Shown here piece by piece: positions 27,871 to 35,943 of a DNA stretch of 64,000 nt (position 1 is its first letter; every line of letters starts with the position of its first letter). The stretch comes from Brevibacterium daeguense (GTDB lineage: Bacteria; Actinomycetota; Actinomycetes; Actinomycetales; Brevibacteriaceae), in assembly GCF_021729135.1 (NCBI RefSeq), contig NZ_JAJTWW010000004.1, positions 1-64,000 on the forward strand. The letters run 5' to 3'. The translations under genes and the position numbers were made by a program. The notes beneath the pieces were generated by a model. That model was not told the origin of the DNA, did not search any database, and saw only the letters and a program-made list of their open reading frames with translations.

Positions 27871-28863
27871 CTACGTCAGGAAATCCCGCATCCCCCGCTC
27901 GGCCTGCCGATAGGTGCTGGCCTCGATGACCTCGCCCTTGTTGAACCGATCGATCACCCGCGGGTCGACGTAGGAGTTGCGCGCGATCGTCGGCGTGTTC
28001 TGCAGGTGATCCGCGACCTCCTGCATCGCCGCCTTGATCGCCCGCTTCCGCGACTTCCCGGAAGCGCCGGGCTCGTGACGCTGCGCCAGCGCGATCGCGG
28101 CCATCACGGTGGCGTGCCAGGTGCGGAAGTCCTTGGCGGTCATGTCGATGCCGGAGACGTCCTTGAGGAACTCGTTGACCTGCGCCGAGGTCAGCGCGCA
28201 CCATCCGCCGCCCTCCCGGTACGCGATCGCGTTATCCTTCCGGCGCCTGTCCAGCATCGGTGCGATCGCCTCGGCGAGGTCCTTGTCCCGTGCCTCGATG
28301 CTCGCGTGCTGGCCCGACTTGGCCGGGAACTCCAGGTGGATCAGCGGGCCATCGACGGAGACGTGCTTGACGAGCATCGTCGTCAGCCCGTACGAGCCGT
28401 TCGCCTCCGCATACTCCTCGTTGCCCACGCGGATGCCGGTGATGTCCAGGAGCCGGAACGCCACCGCGCACGCCTTCTCCACCCCTATGCCCTCGCTGTG
28501 CAGCAGCCGAGTCGCCTTGGGCCGAGCCGCCGGCAGCGCGTCGCCGACGTCGAGGATGTGGTCGAACTTCTTCTCGGCCTGCCTCTCCTTCCAGCGCTCG
28601 TGGTAGATGTACTGCTTGCGCCCCGCGTCATCGATCCCGGTCGCCTGGATGTGGCCATTGGGGTACGGGCAGATCCACACGTCCTCCCACGCCGGCGGAA
28701 TGGCCAGCTTCTTGCACCTGTCGATCTCCTCCGGGTCGGTGACCTTCGTGCCGTCCGGCCGCCGGAAGGCATAGCCCTTGCCGTGCTTGCGCCGGGAATA
28801 CCCGGGCTTGGCGGGGTCACTGCGCCGGAGACGCACCCGACGAGGACCACTGCTCTTCGGCAT
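27871..28863 (-). CDS. DNA topoisomerase IB, poxvirus-like
   Basis: Relaxes supercoiled DNA by transient 3'-phosphotyrosyl linkage. The 330-residue length fits bacterial type IB enzymes. Active-site segments are GIRVGNEEY (first Arg, near 145), the Lys in the beta-hairpin region, DFRTWHAT (second Arg, near 235) and the nucleophile Tyr in RNSYVDPRVID (near 292). The ATG at 28863 is preferred because a -10-like TACACT ends 6 bases upstream; a GTG at 28887 would lie upstream of that promoter. Confidence 0.95.
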   Translation of the reverse strand: MPKSSGPRRVRLRRSDPAKPGYSRRKHGKGYAFRRPDGTKVTDPEEIDRCKKLAIPPAWEDVWICPYPNGHIQATGIDDAGRKQYIYHERWKERQAEKKFDHILDVGDALPAARPKATRLLHSEGIGVEKACAVAFRLLDITGIRVGNEEYAEANGSYGLTTMLVKHVSVDGPLIHLEFPAKSGQHASIEARDKDLAEAIAPMLDRRRKDNAIAYREGGGWCALTSAQVNEFLKDVSGIDMTAKDFRTWHATVMAAIALAQRHEPGASGKSRKRAIKAAMQEVADHLQNTPTIARNSYVDPRVIDRFNKGEVIEASTYRQAERGMRDFLT

Positions 28864-28869
28864 ACCGGG

Positions 28870-28875
28870 AGTGTA
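28870..28875 (-). promoter_or_regulatory. Leaderless-type -10 (TACACT) for topoisomerase IB
   Basis: On the minus strand TACACT is followed by 6 bases and then the ATG at 28863. This both suggests a leaderless transcript and decides the start codon. Confidence 0.5.
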
Positions 28876-28991
28876 TGCACCCCGCACCCGCTATAACAAG
28901 GTGCCCTGTCATAACCAAGAGTCGCCGCCGAGGCGGTCGGCGACTCGGCCTCTTCCGTCCCGTGGTCGTCGTCCGGCAGGCGGCCCGGCCC

Positions 28992-29020
28992 CCTGCCGAG
29001 GCGGTCCTCGCCTCGGCAGG
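28992..29020. repeat. Perfect 12-bp inverted repeat with 5-base loop
   Basis: CCTGCCGAGGCG (28992-29003) is followed by five bases and its exact reverse complement (29009-29020). It sits in the 320-base interval between the divergent topoisomerase and acyl-CoA dehydrogenase promoters, so it is not downstream of either gene. The arm contains the GCCGAGGC octamer that is frequent across the window. Confidence 0.85.
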
Positions 29021-29099
29021 TTCCGCCCCTTTGGAGGCGGGCGCCCTGGCCCCCGACCACTCATCCGAAAGTTGCTTCGCCGACTTCCCTACTCACAAG

Positions 29100-29139
29100 T
29101 AACCGTCAGTTGTGACGGGTTACCGTCAGGTCTTACACT
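29100..29139 (+). promoter_or_regulatory. Promoter and candidate operator of the acyl-CoA dehydrogenase operon
   Basis: A -35 TTGTGA (29110-29115) and -10 TACACT (29134-29139) are 18 bases apart. Two direct copies of T(T/A)ACCGTCAG start at 29100 and 29120, 20 bases apart, overlapping the -35 and the spacer. The central CGTCA-GTTG-TGACG is also a dyad. This looks like a repressor site for fatty-acid or related catabolism; the regulator is not in the window. Confidence 0.6.
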
Positions 29140-29183
29140 GATTGCAGTGAGACCACTGAACGATCGATCAAGGAAGATCCCGC

Positions 29184-30377
29184 ATGGATAATCTGCTCAG
29201 CCCCGAAGAGCGTGAGTTCGCGCAGCACATGCGCGAGTTCTACCGCACCGAAATCCCGGAGGACATCCGCCGCCGCAACGCGATCGGCGAGGAACTGACC
29301 AAGGACGACATCGTCACCACGATGCGAATCCTCAACAAGCACGGCTACGCGGTCCCCAACTGGCCCGTCGAATGAGGCGGCCAGGACTGGACCCCCGTTC
29401 AGCGCCACATCTGGCTCGAGGAGATGCAGCTCGCCTCCGTCCCGACCCCGCTGGCGTTCAACGCCTCGATGGTCGGCCCCGTCATCGCCACCTTCGGCAG
29501 CCAGGAGATCAAGGAACGGTTCCTCCCGGCCACGGCGAACTGCGACATCTTCTGGAGCCAGGGCTTCTCGGAGCCCAACGCCGGCTCCGACCTCGCCTCG
29601 CTGAAGACCTCGGCGGTGAAGCAGGGCGACAAGTACATCGTCAACGGCCAGAAGACCTGGACCACGCTCGGTCAGTACGGCGACTGGATCTTCATGCTCG
29701 TGCGCACCGATCCGAACGTGAAGAAGCAGGCCGGCATCTCCTTCCTGCTCATCGACATGAAGAGCCCCGGTGTGACAGTCCGCCCGATCCAGCTCATCGA
29801 CGGCGGCCACGAGGTCAACGAGGTCTTCTTCGACAACGTCGAGGTGCCGGTCGAGAACCTCGTCGGCGAGGAGAACAAGGGCTGGACCTACGCCAAGTTC
29901 CTGCTCGGCAACGAGCGCACCGGCATCGCCCGGATCGGCGGCTCGAAGGTGGCACTGGCCCGGGTCAAGGCCTACGCCGCGAACACCCGGACCGCACGCG
30001 GCACCCTCCTGGACGAGCCGGCATTCGCCGCGAAGCTCACCCGGGTCGAGGCGCAGCTGACCGCCCTGGAGTTCACGCAGCTGCGCATCCTGTCGACGCA
30101 GGCCGCCGGTTCGGACAAGCCGGATCCGCGCTCGTCGGTGCTGAAGCTGCGCGGTTCGCAGCTGCAGCAGGACATCACCGAGCTGATGGTCGACGTGCTC
30201 GGACCCGAGGGTCTGGACTTCGTGGACTCCCGCGAAACCCCCGACGGGTTCTCCACGCTGCCCAACGGCGCCGTCGACGCGCTGCCGGCGTACTTCAACT
30301 ACCGCAAGGTCACGATCTACGGCGGTTCCTCCGAAGTGCAGCGGTCCATCATCTCCAAGGCCCTGCTCGGCCTCTGA
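29184..30377 (+). pseudogene. Acyl-CoA dehydrogenase, large-subunit type, interrupted by an in-frame TGA
   Basis: Read through the stop, this is a full-length 397-residue FadE-type flavoprotein with its start 7 bases after AGGAAG. A TGA at 29373-29375 interrupts it after residue 63, exactly where the family has Trp in PVEWGGQDW; one base change TGG to TGA explains it. Downstream the frame is intact: SQGFSEPNAGSDLASLKTSA (substrate and FAD region), TWTTLGQYGDWIF, and a C-terminal YGGSSEVQRSIISKALLGL. Restart at ATG 29424 would lack the N-terminal helices. It pairs with the dehydrogenase at 30408. Confidence 0.85.
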
Positions 30378-30407
30378 GCATCCCACGATTTCAAAGGAGA
30401 ATCTCTC

Positions 30408-31574
30408 ATGGATCTCGAACTCAATGACGTCCAGCAGGAGCTCGGAGCGACCCTGGCCCGCCTGCTCAAGACCAAGTACGACGCCGGCACCCGCGAGGAG
30501 ATCCTCGCCTCGGAGCAGGGCTACAGCCAGGACATGTGGAACCAGTACGCCGAACTCGGCCTGCTCGGCCTGCCGTTCGCCGAGGACCACGGCGGCGCCG
30601 GCATGGGCTTCGCCGAGGTCGCCGTGGTGATGGAGGAATTCGGCAAGGCGCTCATCCTCGAGCCCTACCTGGCCACGGTCGTCCTCGGCGGCGGACTGGT
30701 CAACGCCGTCGGCACCGACGAGCAGAAGGCCCAGATCCTGCCCGGCGTCGCCGACGGCACCACCAAGCTGGCCTTCGCCGGCTACGAGCCGACCGGCCGC
30801 TACGACCTCACCCGCCCGGCGACCACCGCGACCGTCTCCGGTGACAGCGTCACGCTCACCGGCGAGAAGTCCCGCGTGCTCGGCGGCGACGCCGCCGACC
30901 AGCTCGTCGTCTCCGCCGCCATCGACGGCGGGGTCGGCCTGTTCCTCGTCGACGCCACCGCAGGCGGCGTGAACGTCGACGTGCGCACCCAGGCCGACGG
31001 GCTGAAGTCCGCCTCCGTGCTGCTCGACGGAGCAACGGCCACCAGGCTGGGCACCGGCGACGCCACCGAGGCGATCGCCCGCGTCATCGACACCGCCAAC
31101 GCCGCGCTGATGGCCGAGGCCGTCGGCGCGATGGAGGTCTCCCTGCAGATGACCTCGGAGTACCTCCACACCCGCGAGCAGTTCGGCGCCCCGATCGGCC
31201 GCAACCAGGTCCTCCAGCACCGCGCCGCCGACATGTACGCCACCCTGCAGGACGCCAAGAGCATGGCCCTCTACGCCAAGCTCGCCATCGTCCAGGACGC
31301 CGCAGGCACCAGCACCACCCGCCACCGCGACGTCATCGCCGCCAAGATCATCATCGATCAGGCCGCCCGCCACATCATGCAGGAATCCATCCAGATGCAC
31401 GGCGGCATCGGCATGACCATGGAATACCCCATCGGCCACTACGCCAAGCGGCTTACCGTCATCACCAAGACCTTCGACGAGGCCGACGCCCTCACCGCCG
31501 AACTCGCCGAAGCCGGCGGACTCATCGCCCCCGAGGCCGCAGACCTGCCCACGCAGGAAGGCGCAATGGTCTGA
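30408..31574 (+). CDS. Acyl-CoA dehydrogenase
   Basis: FAD enzyme of 388 residues introducing a 2,3-double bond in an acyl-CoA. Family features are the N-terminal helical region with PFAEDHGGAGMGFAEVAVVM (near 58), a middle beta domain, and the C-terminal MQESIQMHGGIGMTMEYPIG. The middle domain is poorly conserved. AAAGGAGA lies 9 bases before the ATG. It is 30 bases downstream of the interrupted dehydrogenase, and such adjacent pairs often form mixed tetramers, so loss of the partner could inactivate the complex. Confidence 0.92.
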   Translation: MDLELNDVQQELGATLARLLKTKYDAGTREEILASEQGYSQDMWNQYAELGLLGLPFAEDHGGAGMGFAEVAVVMEEFGKALILEPYLATVVLGGGLVNAVGTDEQKAQILPGVADGTTKLAFAGYEPTGRYDLTRPATTATVSGDSVTLTGEKSRVLGGDAADQLVVSAAIDGGVGLFLVDATAGGVNVDVRTQADGLKSASVLLDGATATRLGTGDATEAIARVIDTANAALMAEAVGAMEVSLQMTSEYLHTREQFGAPIGRNQVLQHRAADMYATLQDAKSMALYAKLAIVQDAAGTSTTRHRDVIAAKIIIDQAARHIMQESIQMHGGIGMTMEYPIGHYAKRLTVITKTFDEADALTAELAEAGGLIAPEAADLPTQEGAMV

Positions 31575-31614
31575 CGGCCGGTCGCCACGCTGCGCAAGCC
31601 GTGACCAACGGCTG

Positions 31615-31650
31615 AAGCCGGCTCTCCCTCACGTGAGGGAGAGCCGGCTT
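31615..31650. terminator. Perfect 36-bp palindrome, bidirectional terminator between convergent genes
   Basis: Two 18-base arms meet without a loop at 31632/31633, with AAGCCGGCTCTCCCTCAC as the left arm. It lies between the dehydrogenase stop (31574) and the convergent TrmH gene end (31678). In RNA the centre would open to a small loop. The plus-strand flank CTTCT gives a weak U-containing tail. Confidence 0.85.
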
Positions 31651-31677
31651 CTTCTGTCGAGTCGCGGCAGCGTGCGC

Positions 31678-32322
31678 TCAGTCCACCCGCTGACCGAACA
31701 CGTGCCGGCGGATCCAGGCGTGCATCGCGATCGCAGCCGCGGCAGCGGCATTCATCGACCGCGTCGAGCCGAACTGCTCGATCGACAGCACTGCATCGCA
31801 CGCCGCGTGCGCCTGCTCGGTGAGGCCGGGGCCCTCCTGGCCGAACAGGAGCACGCAGTCGCGCGGCAGGTCGAAGGTCTCCAACGGCACCGAGTCCGGG
31901 AAGTTGTCGATCCCGATCAATGCCAGGCCCTGGTCCGAGCACCAGGCGGCGAGCGCCTCGGCGTCGGGGTGGTGGTGGATGTGCTGGTACTTGTCGGTGA
32001 CCATGGCGCCGCGCCGATTCCACCGGCGGCGGCCGACGATGTGGACGGCCTGGGCGTTGAAGGCGTTGGCGGTGCGCACGACGGACCCGATGTTGAGGTC
32101 GTGCTGCCAGTTCTCGACCGCGACGTGGAAGGCGTGGCGAGTGCGGTCGAGGTCGGCGACGATCGCGTCGAGGTGCCAGTACCGGTACCTGTCGACCACG
32201 TTGCGGCGGTCGCCCTCGCGCAGGAGCTCGGGGTCCCAGTGCTCACCATCCGGCCACGGCCCGTCCCACGGACCGACACCCACCTCCGGGCGTTCGCCCG
32301 GGGCGGGTCCCTGCTCGGTCAC
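31678..32322 (-). CDS. TrmH/SpoU-family RNA 2'-O-methyltransferase
   Basis: Methylates a ribose in tRNA or rRNA using SAM. The trefoil-knot motifs are present: NIGSVVRTANAFNAQAVHIVG with the conserved Asn-x-Gly and Arg (near 77-97), LFGQEGPGLTEQA (near 158) and SMNAAAAAAIAMHAW (near 189). Length 214 residues. Its ATG overlaps the stop of the upstream ABC-2 permease as ATGA. The modified nucleotide cannot be predicted. Confidence 0.92.
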   Translation of the reverse strand: MTEQGPAPGERPEVGVGPWDGPWPDGEHWDPELLREGDRRNVVDRYRYWHLDAIVADLDRTRHAFHVAVENWQHDLNIGSVVRTANAFNAQAVHIVGRRRWNRRGAMVTDKYQHIHHHPDAEALAAWCSDQGLALIGIDNFPDSVPLETFDLPRDCVLLFGQEGPGLTEQAHAACDAVLSIEQFGSTRSMNAAAAAAIAMHAWIRRHVFGQRVD

Positions 32323-34160
32323 TGGGAGTCCGACTTCTTCCCACGGACGGTGGAGCCGGACTTCTTCCCGGTGCTCTTCGCCGAGGCGTCGGCCGTCTTC
32401 GAGGCTGCGCCCGGCTTGGCCGCGGTGCCCGCCTTGGCCGCGGTGCCCGGTTTGGCGGCCGTGCCCGGCTTGGCCGATGCTCCGGCCTTGACGTCCTCGT
32501 CAGCGTCCACCGAGTCGTCAGCGTCAGCGTCGACATCATCTGCGTCGACGCTCTTCGAGGACCCGCCGGCGGCCTTGCCCGACGTCGAGGCCGTGGTCGA
32601 CTTCTCACCCTTGCCGGAACCGCCAGAGGCCGACGTGGACTTCTTCGAGGAGTCCGCGTCCTCGCCCTTGAGCGTGGCCTTCTTGCCGCCGCGGCCGGAG
32701 CCGCGCAGCAGGTTGCTGCGGTAGGCGTTCGAGGCCAGCGCGAAGAAGATCAGACCGAGGACCAGCACGATGGCCAGGGAGATCAGACCCTCCCACCATT
32801 CGGCCTGAGCAGCGAAGAAGCGCAGGGGCGTCGCCACCGGCGCGGTGAACGGGATCCACGACAGCCACTTGAGCACCTCGAACCTGCCCAGGTACAGCAG
32901 CGGGGCGATCGCGCCCGCGATCAGGAGCACGACGGTGAGGCCGTACCCGATCTGGCGAGTGCGGCGGTTGGCCGCGGTGGCGGCCCACAGGTACATCGAC
33001 AGGTACATGAGGTGGGCGGCCAGGTAGAGGCCGGCGAACCAGGCAAGTCCCGGGAGCATCCCCGTTGCCAGCGAGGTGCGCGAGCCGATGGACAGGCCCA
33101 GCAGCAGCACGCCCACGGCGATCACCAGGTAGCCCAGCGACAGCAGCGTCAGGCCGTACACCCGGCCCCAGGCAGAGGCCTTCGGCGGGATCGTGGCGGC
33201 GATGATCTCCGCGATCCGGTTGCGCTTCTCGACCCGCATATTGGAGTACAGCGCAGCACCCAGGGTCATCACCGAGGCGATGAGCAGGAACGCCATCCCC
33301 CAGCCGAGTGCCTGCGAGACGTCCGCGTTGACCGCGGGCGGCTCGAGGTAGGACACCTGCATCTGCGGGGAGAACTTGTCGAGGACTTCGGTCGGCTCGC
33401 TGTTGAGCGTGAGGATCGAGTCGTTGCCCTGACCGGTGACGTCCGGGATGAGCGCGGCATCGGCGCTGCCGTCGCGGACCATCTGCTCGGCCTGCTCGGC
33501 GGACTCGGCCGCCACGACTCCCAGGCCGAGCTGCTGCTCGAACATCGGAGCCTGTTCGGCGCTGACGCCGACGACAGCGACCGTGGTGTCCGTGCCACCG
33601 GTCGTCGGAGCGGCGTTGCGCAGCCCGATGACGACGGCAGCGATCACGCCGAGGCCGATGATCAGGGCCGTGACGTAGAACAGCGGGCTGCGGGAGACTG
33701 CGGAGGTCTCCCGGTTGGAGACCAGCCAGGCGGCCTGCTGGTTGGTCAGGTCGCGGAACTCGGACACGAGCCCGGTCTTGGGCTCCGACCCGGGCGGCCG
33801 GTCCTCGCGCAGCTCGTAGGGCACGTCATCGTCTTCCTCGATCGTGACGACCGCGATGTCATTGTCCGCGTCGTCGCTGCCACCGGCGCCATTCGAGGCG
33901 TCATCCGAGGTGTCGTAGTCGGCCTCGGTGTCGTCGTCGGGGTCGACATCGTCATCGCCGGCGTCGGTCACGGTCGTCATCGCGTCGTCGTCGATCTCGA
34001 GGTCGTCACCGGCTCCGGAGCTGCCGGGATCGCTGTCGGCGGTGCCTTCCGTGACCAGGAACTCGTCGTCCTCGAGGTTGCCCAGGCCCGCGGAGAGGTC
34101 CTTGTCCTGCCCGGGGCCCTGCTTGGAGTTGCTCACGCTCTTGTCCTTGCGATCGGTCAC
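32319..34160 (-). CDS. ABC-2 type permease (NatB/YhaP-like) with long disordered ends
   Basis: Membrane component of an ABC transporter, 613 residues. The N-terminal 130 residues are strongly acidic and Ser/Asp-rich. The membrane core runs from about residue 157 (first helix) to 490, with an extracytoplasmic loop at about 185-275 and then five or six helices. The C-terminal 120 residues are Ser/Ala/Lys/Asp low complexity, with AKPGTAAKPGTAAK repeats. Function unknown; sodium or antibiotic export is known for relatives. It directly follows its ATPase gene. Confidence 0.85.
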   Translation of the reverse strand: MTDRKDKSVSNSKQGPGQDKDLSAGLGNLEDDEFLVTEGTADSDPGSSGAGDDLEIDDDAMTTVTDAGDDDVDPDDDTEADYDTSDDASNGAGGSDDADNDIAVVTIEEDDDVPYELREDRPPGSEPKTGLVSEFRDLTNQQAAWLVSNRETSAVSRSPLFYVTALIIGLGVIAAVVIGLRNAAPTTGGTDTTVAVVGVSAEQAPMFEQQLGLGVVAAESAEQAEQMVRDGSADAALIPDVTGQGNDSILTLNSEPTEVLDKFSPQMQVSYLEPPAVNADVSQALGWGMAFLLIASVMTLGAALYSNMRVEKRNRIAEIIAATIPPKASAWGRVYGLTLLSLGYLVIAVGVLLLGLSIGSRTSLATGMLPGLAWFAGLYLAAHLMYLSMYLWAATAANRRTRQIGYGLTVVLLIAGAIAPLLYLGRFEVLKWLSWIPFTAPVATPLRFFAAQAEWWEGLISLAIVLVLGLIFFALASNAYRSNLLRGSGRGGKKATLKGEDADSSKKSTSASGGSGKGEKSTTASTSGKAAGGSSKSVDADDVDADADDSVDADEDVKAGASAKPGTAAKPGTAAKAGTAAKPGAASKTADASAKSTGKKSGSTVRGKKSDSQ

Positions 34161-35045
34161 TTACACCTTCTCCTTGAACAGCTCGGCGAGACTCGGCTCG
34201 ACCGCGGTGAATCCGCGCAGTCCGGCCAGGTCCCTCACGGCTTCCCCTGCGGCGTTGGCATGAACGGCGGCGAACCTCAGCGTCGACCCCTCGCGGGTCA
34301 CCTCGGTGACGCCGACCGCCGAGGCGAGCTGCGCCTCGGCGAGGTCCGCGTCCGGGCCCGCGGCCAGCTCGACCTGGTAGGTGATGTGGTCGGCACGCAG
34401 CTCGCTCAGCGTGCCCTGCTCCAGGATGGTGCCGTGGGACAGGACGACGATGTCGTCGGCGGCCGCCTGGGTGAGGTTCCAGTTGTCGGAGGTGAAGATC
34501 ACCGGCACTCCGGAGTCCGCGTGGTCGCGCAGCAGCTCGAAGACCTTCTCCGCGCTGGTCGCATCCAGACCCTCGAAGGGCTCGTCGAGGACGACGACGT
34601 CCGGGTCGGCGGCGAGCACGGAGGCAATGTCGACGCGGGCGACCTCGGTGCCGGAAAGGTTCGACAGCGGCGCGTAGGCGCGGTCGGACAGGTCGAGGCG
34701 GGCCAGCAGCGTGACGGCGTTCCGTTCGGCCGCGCCCAGTGTCATCCCGTGGAGGCGGGAGAAGTAAACGATCTGCTCCAGCACCTTCATGTTCGGGTAG
34801 CCGCCGCGCTCAGCGGGCAGGTAGCCGAAGTTCTGCCGGTCGCCGAAGCCGAGCTTGTGGCCTTCGAGGCTGACCGAACCGCTGTCGGCCTCGATGAGAC
34901 CCATGATCACGCGGATGAGTTCAGTCTTGCCCGATCCGCGCGGGCCGACGACCCCGGTGATCCGGCGCGCTTCGGCGGTCAACGACACGTCCTTGAGCCA
35001 GGTCTTGCGACCTGACTTGACCGTGATGCCTTTGAGTGTGAGCAC
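34161..35045 (-). CDS. ABC transporter ATPase with degenerate signature
   Basis: Partner of the NatB-like permease, ending at the base before the permease start. Walker A GPRGSGKTE (near residue 38) and Walker B DVVVLDEPFEGLD (near 150) are normal. The signature is LSGTEVARV rather than LSGGQxxRV, and the switch His position reads FTSDNW with no His. The GTG at 35045 follows AAGGACG, giving 294 residues; a longer frame upstream is unlikely. Hydrolysis may be weak or regulated. Confidence 0.87.
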   Translation of the reverse strand: MLTLKGITVKSGRKTWLKDVSLTAEARRITGVVGPRGSGKTELIRVIMGLIEADSGSVSLEGHKLGFGDRQNFGYLPAERGGYPNMKVLEQIVYFSRLHGMTLGAAERNAVTLLARLDLSDRAYAPLSNLSGTEVARVDIASVLAADPDVVVLDEPFEGLDATSAEKVFELLRDHADSGVPVIFTSDNWNLTQAAADDIVVLSHGTILEQGTLSELRADHITYQVELAAGPDADLAEAQLASAVGVTEVTREGSTLRFAAVHANAAGEAVRDLAGLRGFTAVEPSLAELFKEKV

Positions 35046-35312
35046 TGATCGTCCTTCTTGTTGCGGAATGTTGCGCAGAGTCAGTTTCCCCCGCCAGTCA
35101 TGGATGTCACAAACCGAGGCGCGCTCGCGCTTCCGACATTCGGCCACTTCTCAGCCGGCGGCGATGCCGTGCGAAGGCTGGCGAATGCAGTCTACTGCCG
35201 ATGGTTCGAGCTTTCGTTGGCGGTGCGGGAGCGCGGCGGTGGTTCGGGACTTCGCCGACGGTTCCGGACATCGGCGATGGCTGGAGGTGCACCGGCGGTT
35301 CGGGCCGTCGGG

Positions 35313-35885
35313 TCAGTCCAGGCCGAGGTCGGCGGTGGTGAGCGCGGCGAGATACGGCAGCCCTTCGGCTTCGACTCGCTCACGGGCCCCGGTGTTGCGG
35401 TCCATCACGACGGCAACGGCCACGACATCCGCTCCAGCCGCCCGGAGCGCCTCGACTGCGGTGAGCACGGAGCCGCCGGTGGTCGAGGTGTCCTCGACGG
35501 CGACGACCCGGCGGCCGGCGACGTCCGGCCCCTCGACCTGCCGGCCCATGCCGTGCTGCTTGGCCTCCTTGCGCACGACGAAGGTGTCCAGGGGAGTCCC
35601 GCGCACCACGGACCGGTGCATGATCGCGGTGCCGACGGGATCAGCGCCCATAGTGAGGCCGCCGATCGCATCGACCCGAGAGAGGTAGCCCTCGGTCTCC
35701 AGAAGGTCGAGCATGACGTCGCCGATCAGCGGGGCGCTGCGGTGGTGGAGGGTGACGCGGCGCAGATCGAGGTAGTAGTCCGCTTCCTTGCCGGAGGACA
35801 GGGTGACTCGACCGCGGACCACGGCAAGGTGGTCGATGAGGGAGAGAAGCTGGGCACGGCTGCTTGCGGGAGACATTGGGGGCAT
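35313..35885 (-). CDS. pyrE: Orotate phosphoribosyltransferase
   Basis: Transfers phosphoribose from PRPP to orotate in pyrimidine synthesis. The PRPP loop is VVAVEDTSTTGGS near 127-139, and RKEAKQHGMG near 105 is the flexible catalytic loop. Residue SSGKEADYYLDLR near 30-42 matches the family's N-terminal signature. Length 190 residues. The ATG at 35885 is preferred because a -10 hexamer TAGAAT ends 6 bases upstream, implying a leaderless mRNA; another ATG lies 9 bases in. Confidence 0.95.
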   Translation of the reverse strand: MPPMSPASSRAQLLSLIDHLAVVRGRVTLSSGKEADYYLDLRRVTLHHRSAPLIGDVMLDLLETEGYLSRVDAIGGLTMGADPVGTAIMHRSVVRGTPLDTFVVRKEAKQHGMGRQVEGPDVAGRRVVAVEDTSTTGGSVLTAVEALRAAGADVVAVAVVMDRNTGARERVEAEGLPYLAALTTADLGLD

Positions 35886-35891
35886 GGGGAC

Positions 35892-35897
35892 ATTCTA
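35892..35897 (-). promoter_or_regulatory. Leaderless-type -10 (TAGAAT) for pyrE
   Basis: Six bases separate TAGAAT from the ATG at 35885 on the minus strand and no ribosome-binding site is seen. Confidence 0.55.
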
Positions 35898-35943
35898 TGC
35901 GGGGTCTCGCAGCGCCCCGGACGTGCAGGCCAACGCGTCGGTG

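Noticed and set aside
29373..29375. Selenocysteine codon in the acyl-CoA dehydrogenase
   Set aside because: The family residue is Trp in a structural motif, the enzyme needs no selenium, and no insertion-element hairpin was identified.
29133..31439. A 768-codon frame on the minus strand opposite the acyl-CoA dehydrogenases
   Set aside because: It is the antisense of two recognisable genes with no family motif; long antisense frames are expected in high-GC DNA with GC-rich third positions.
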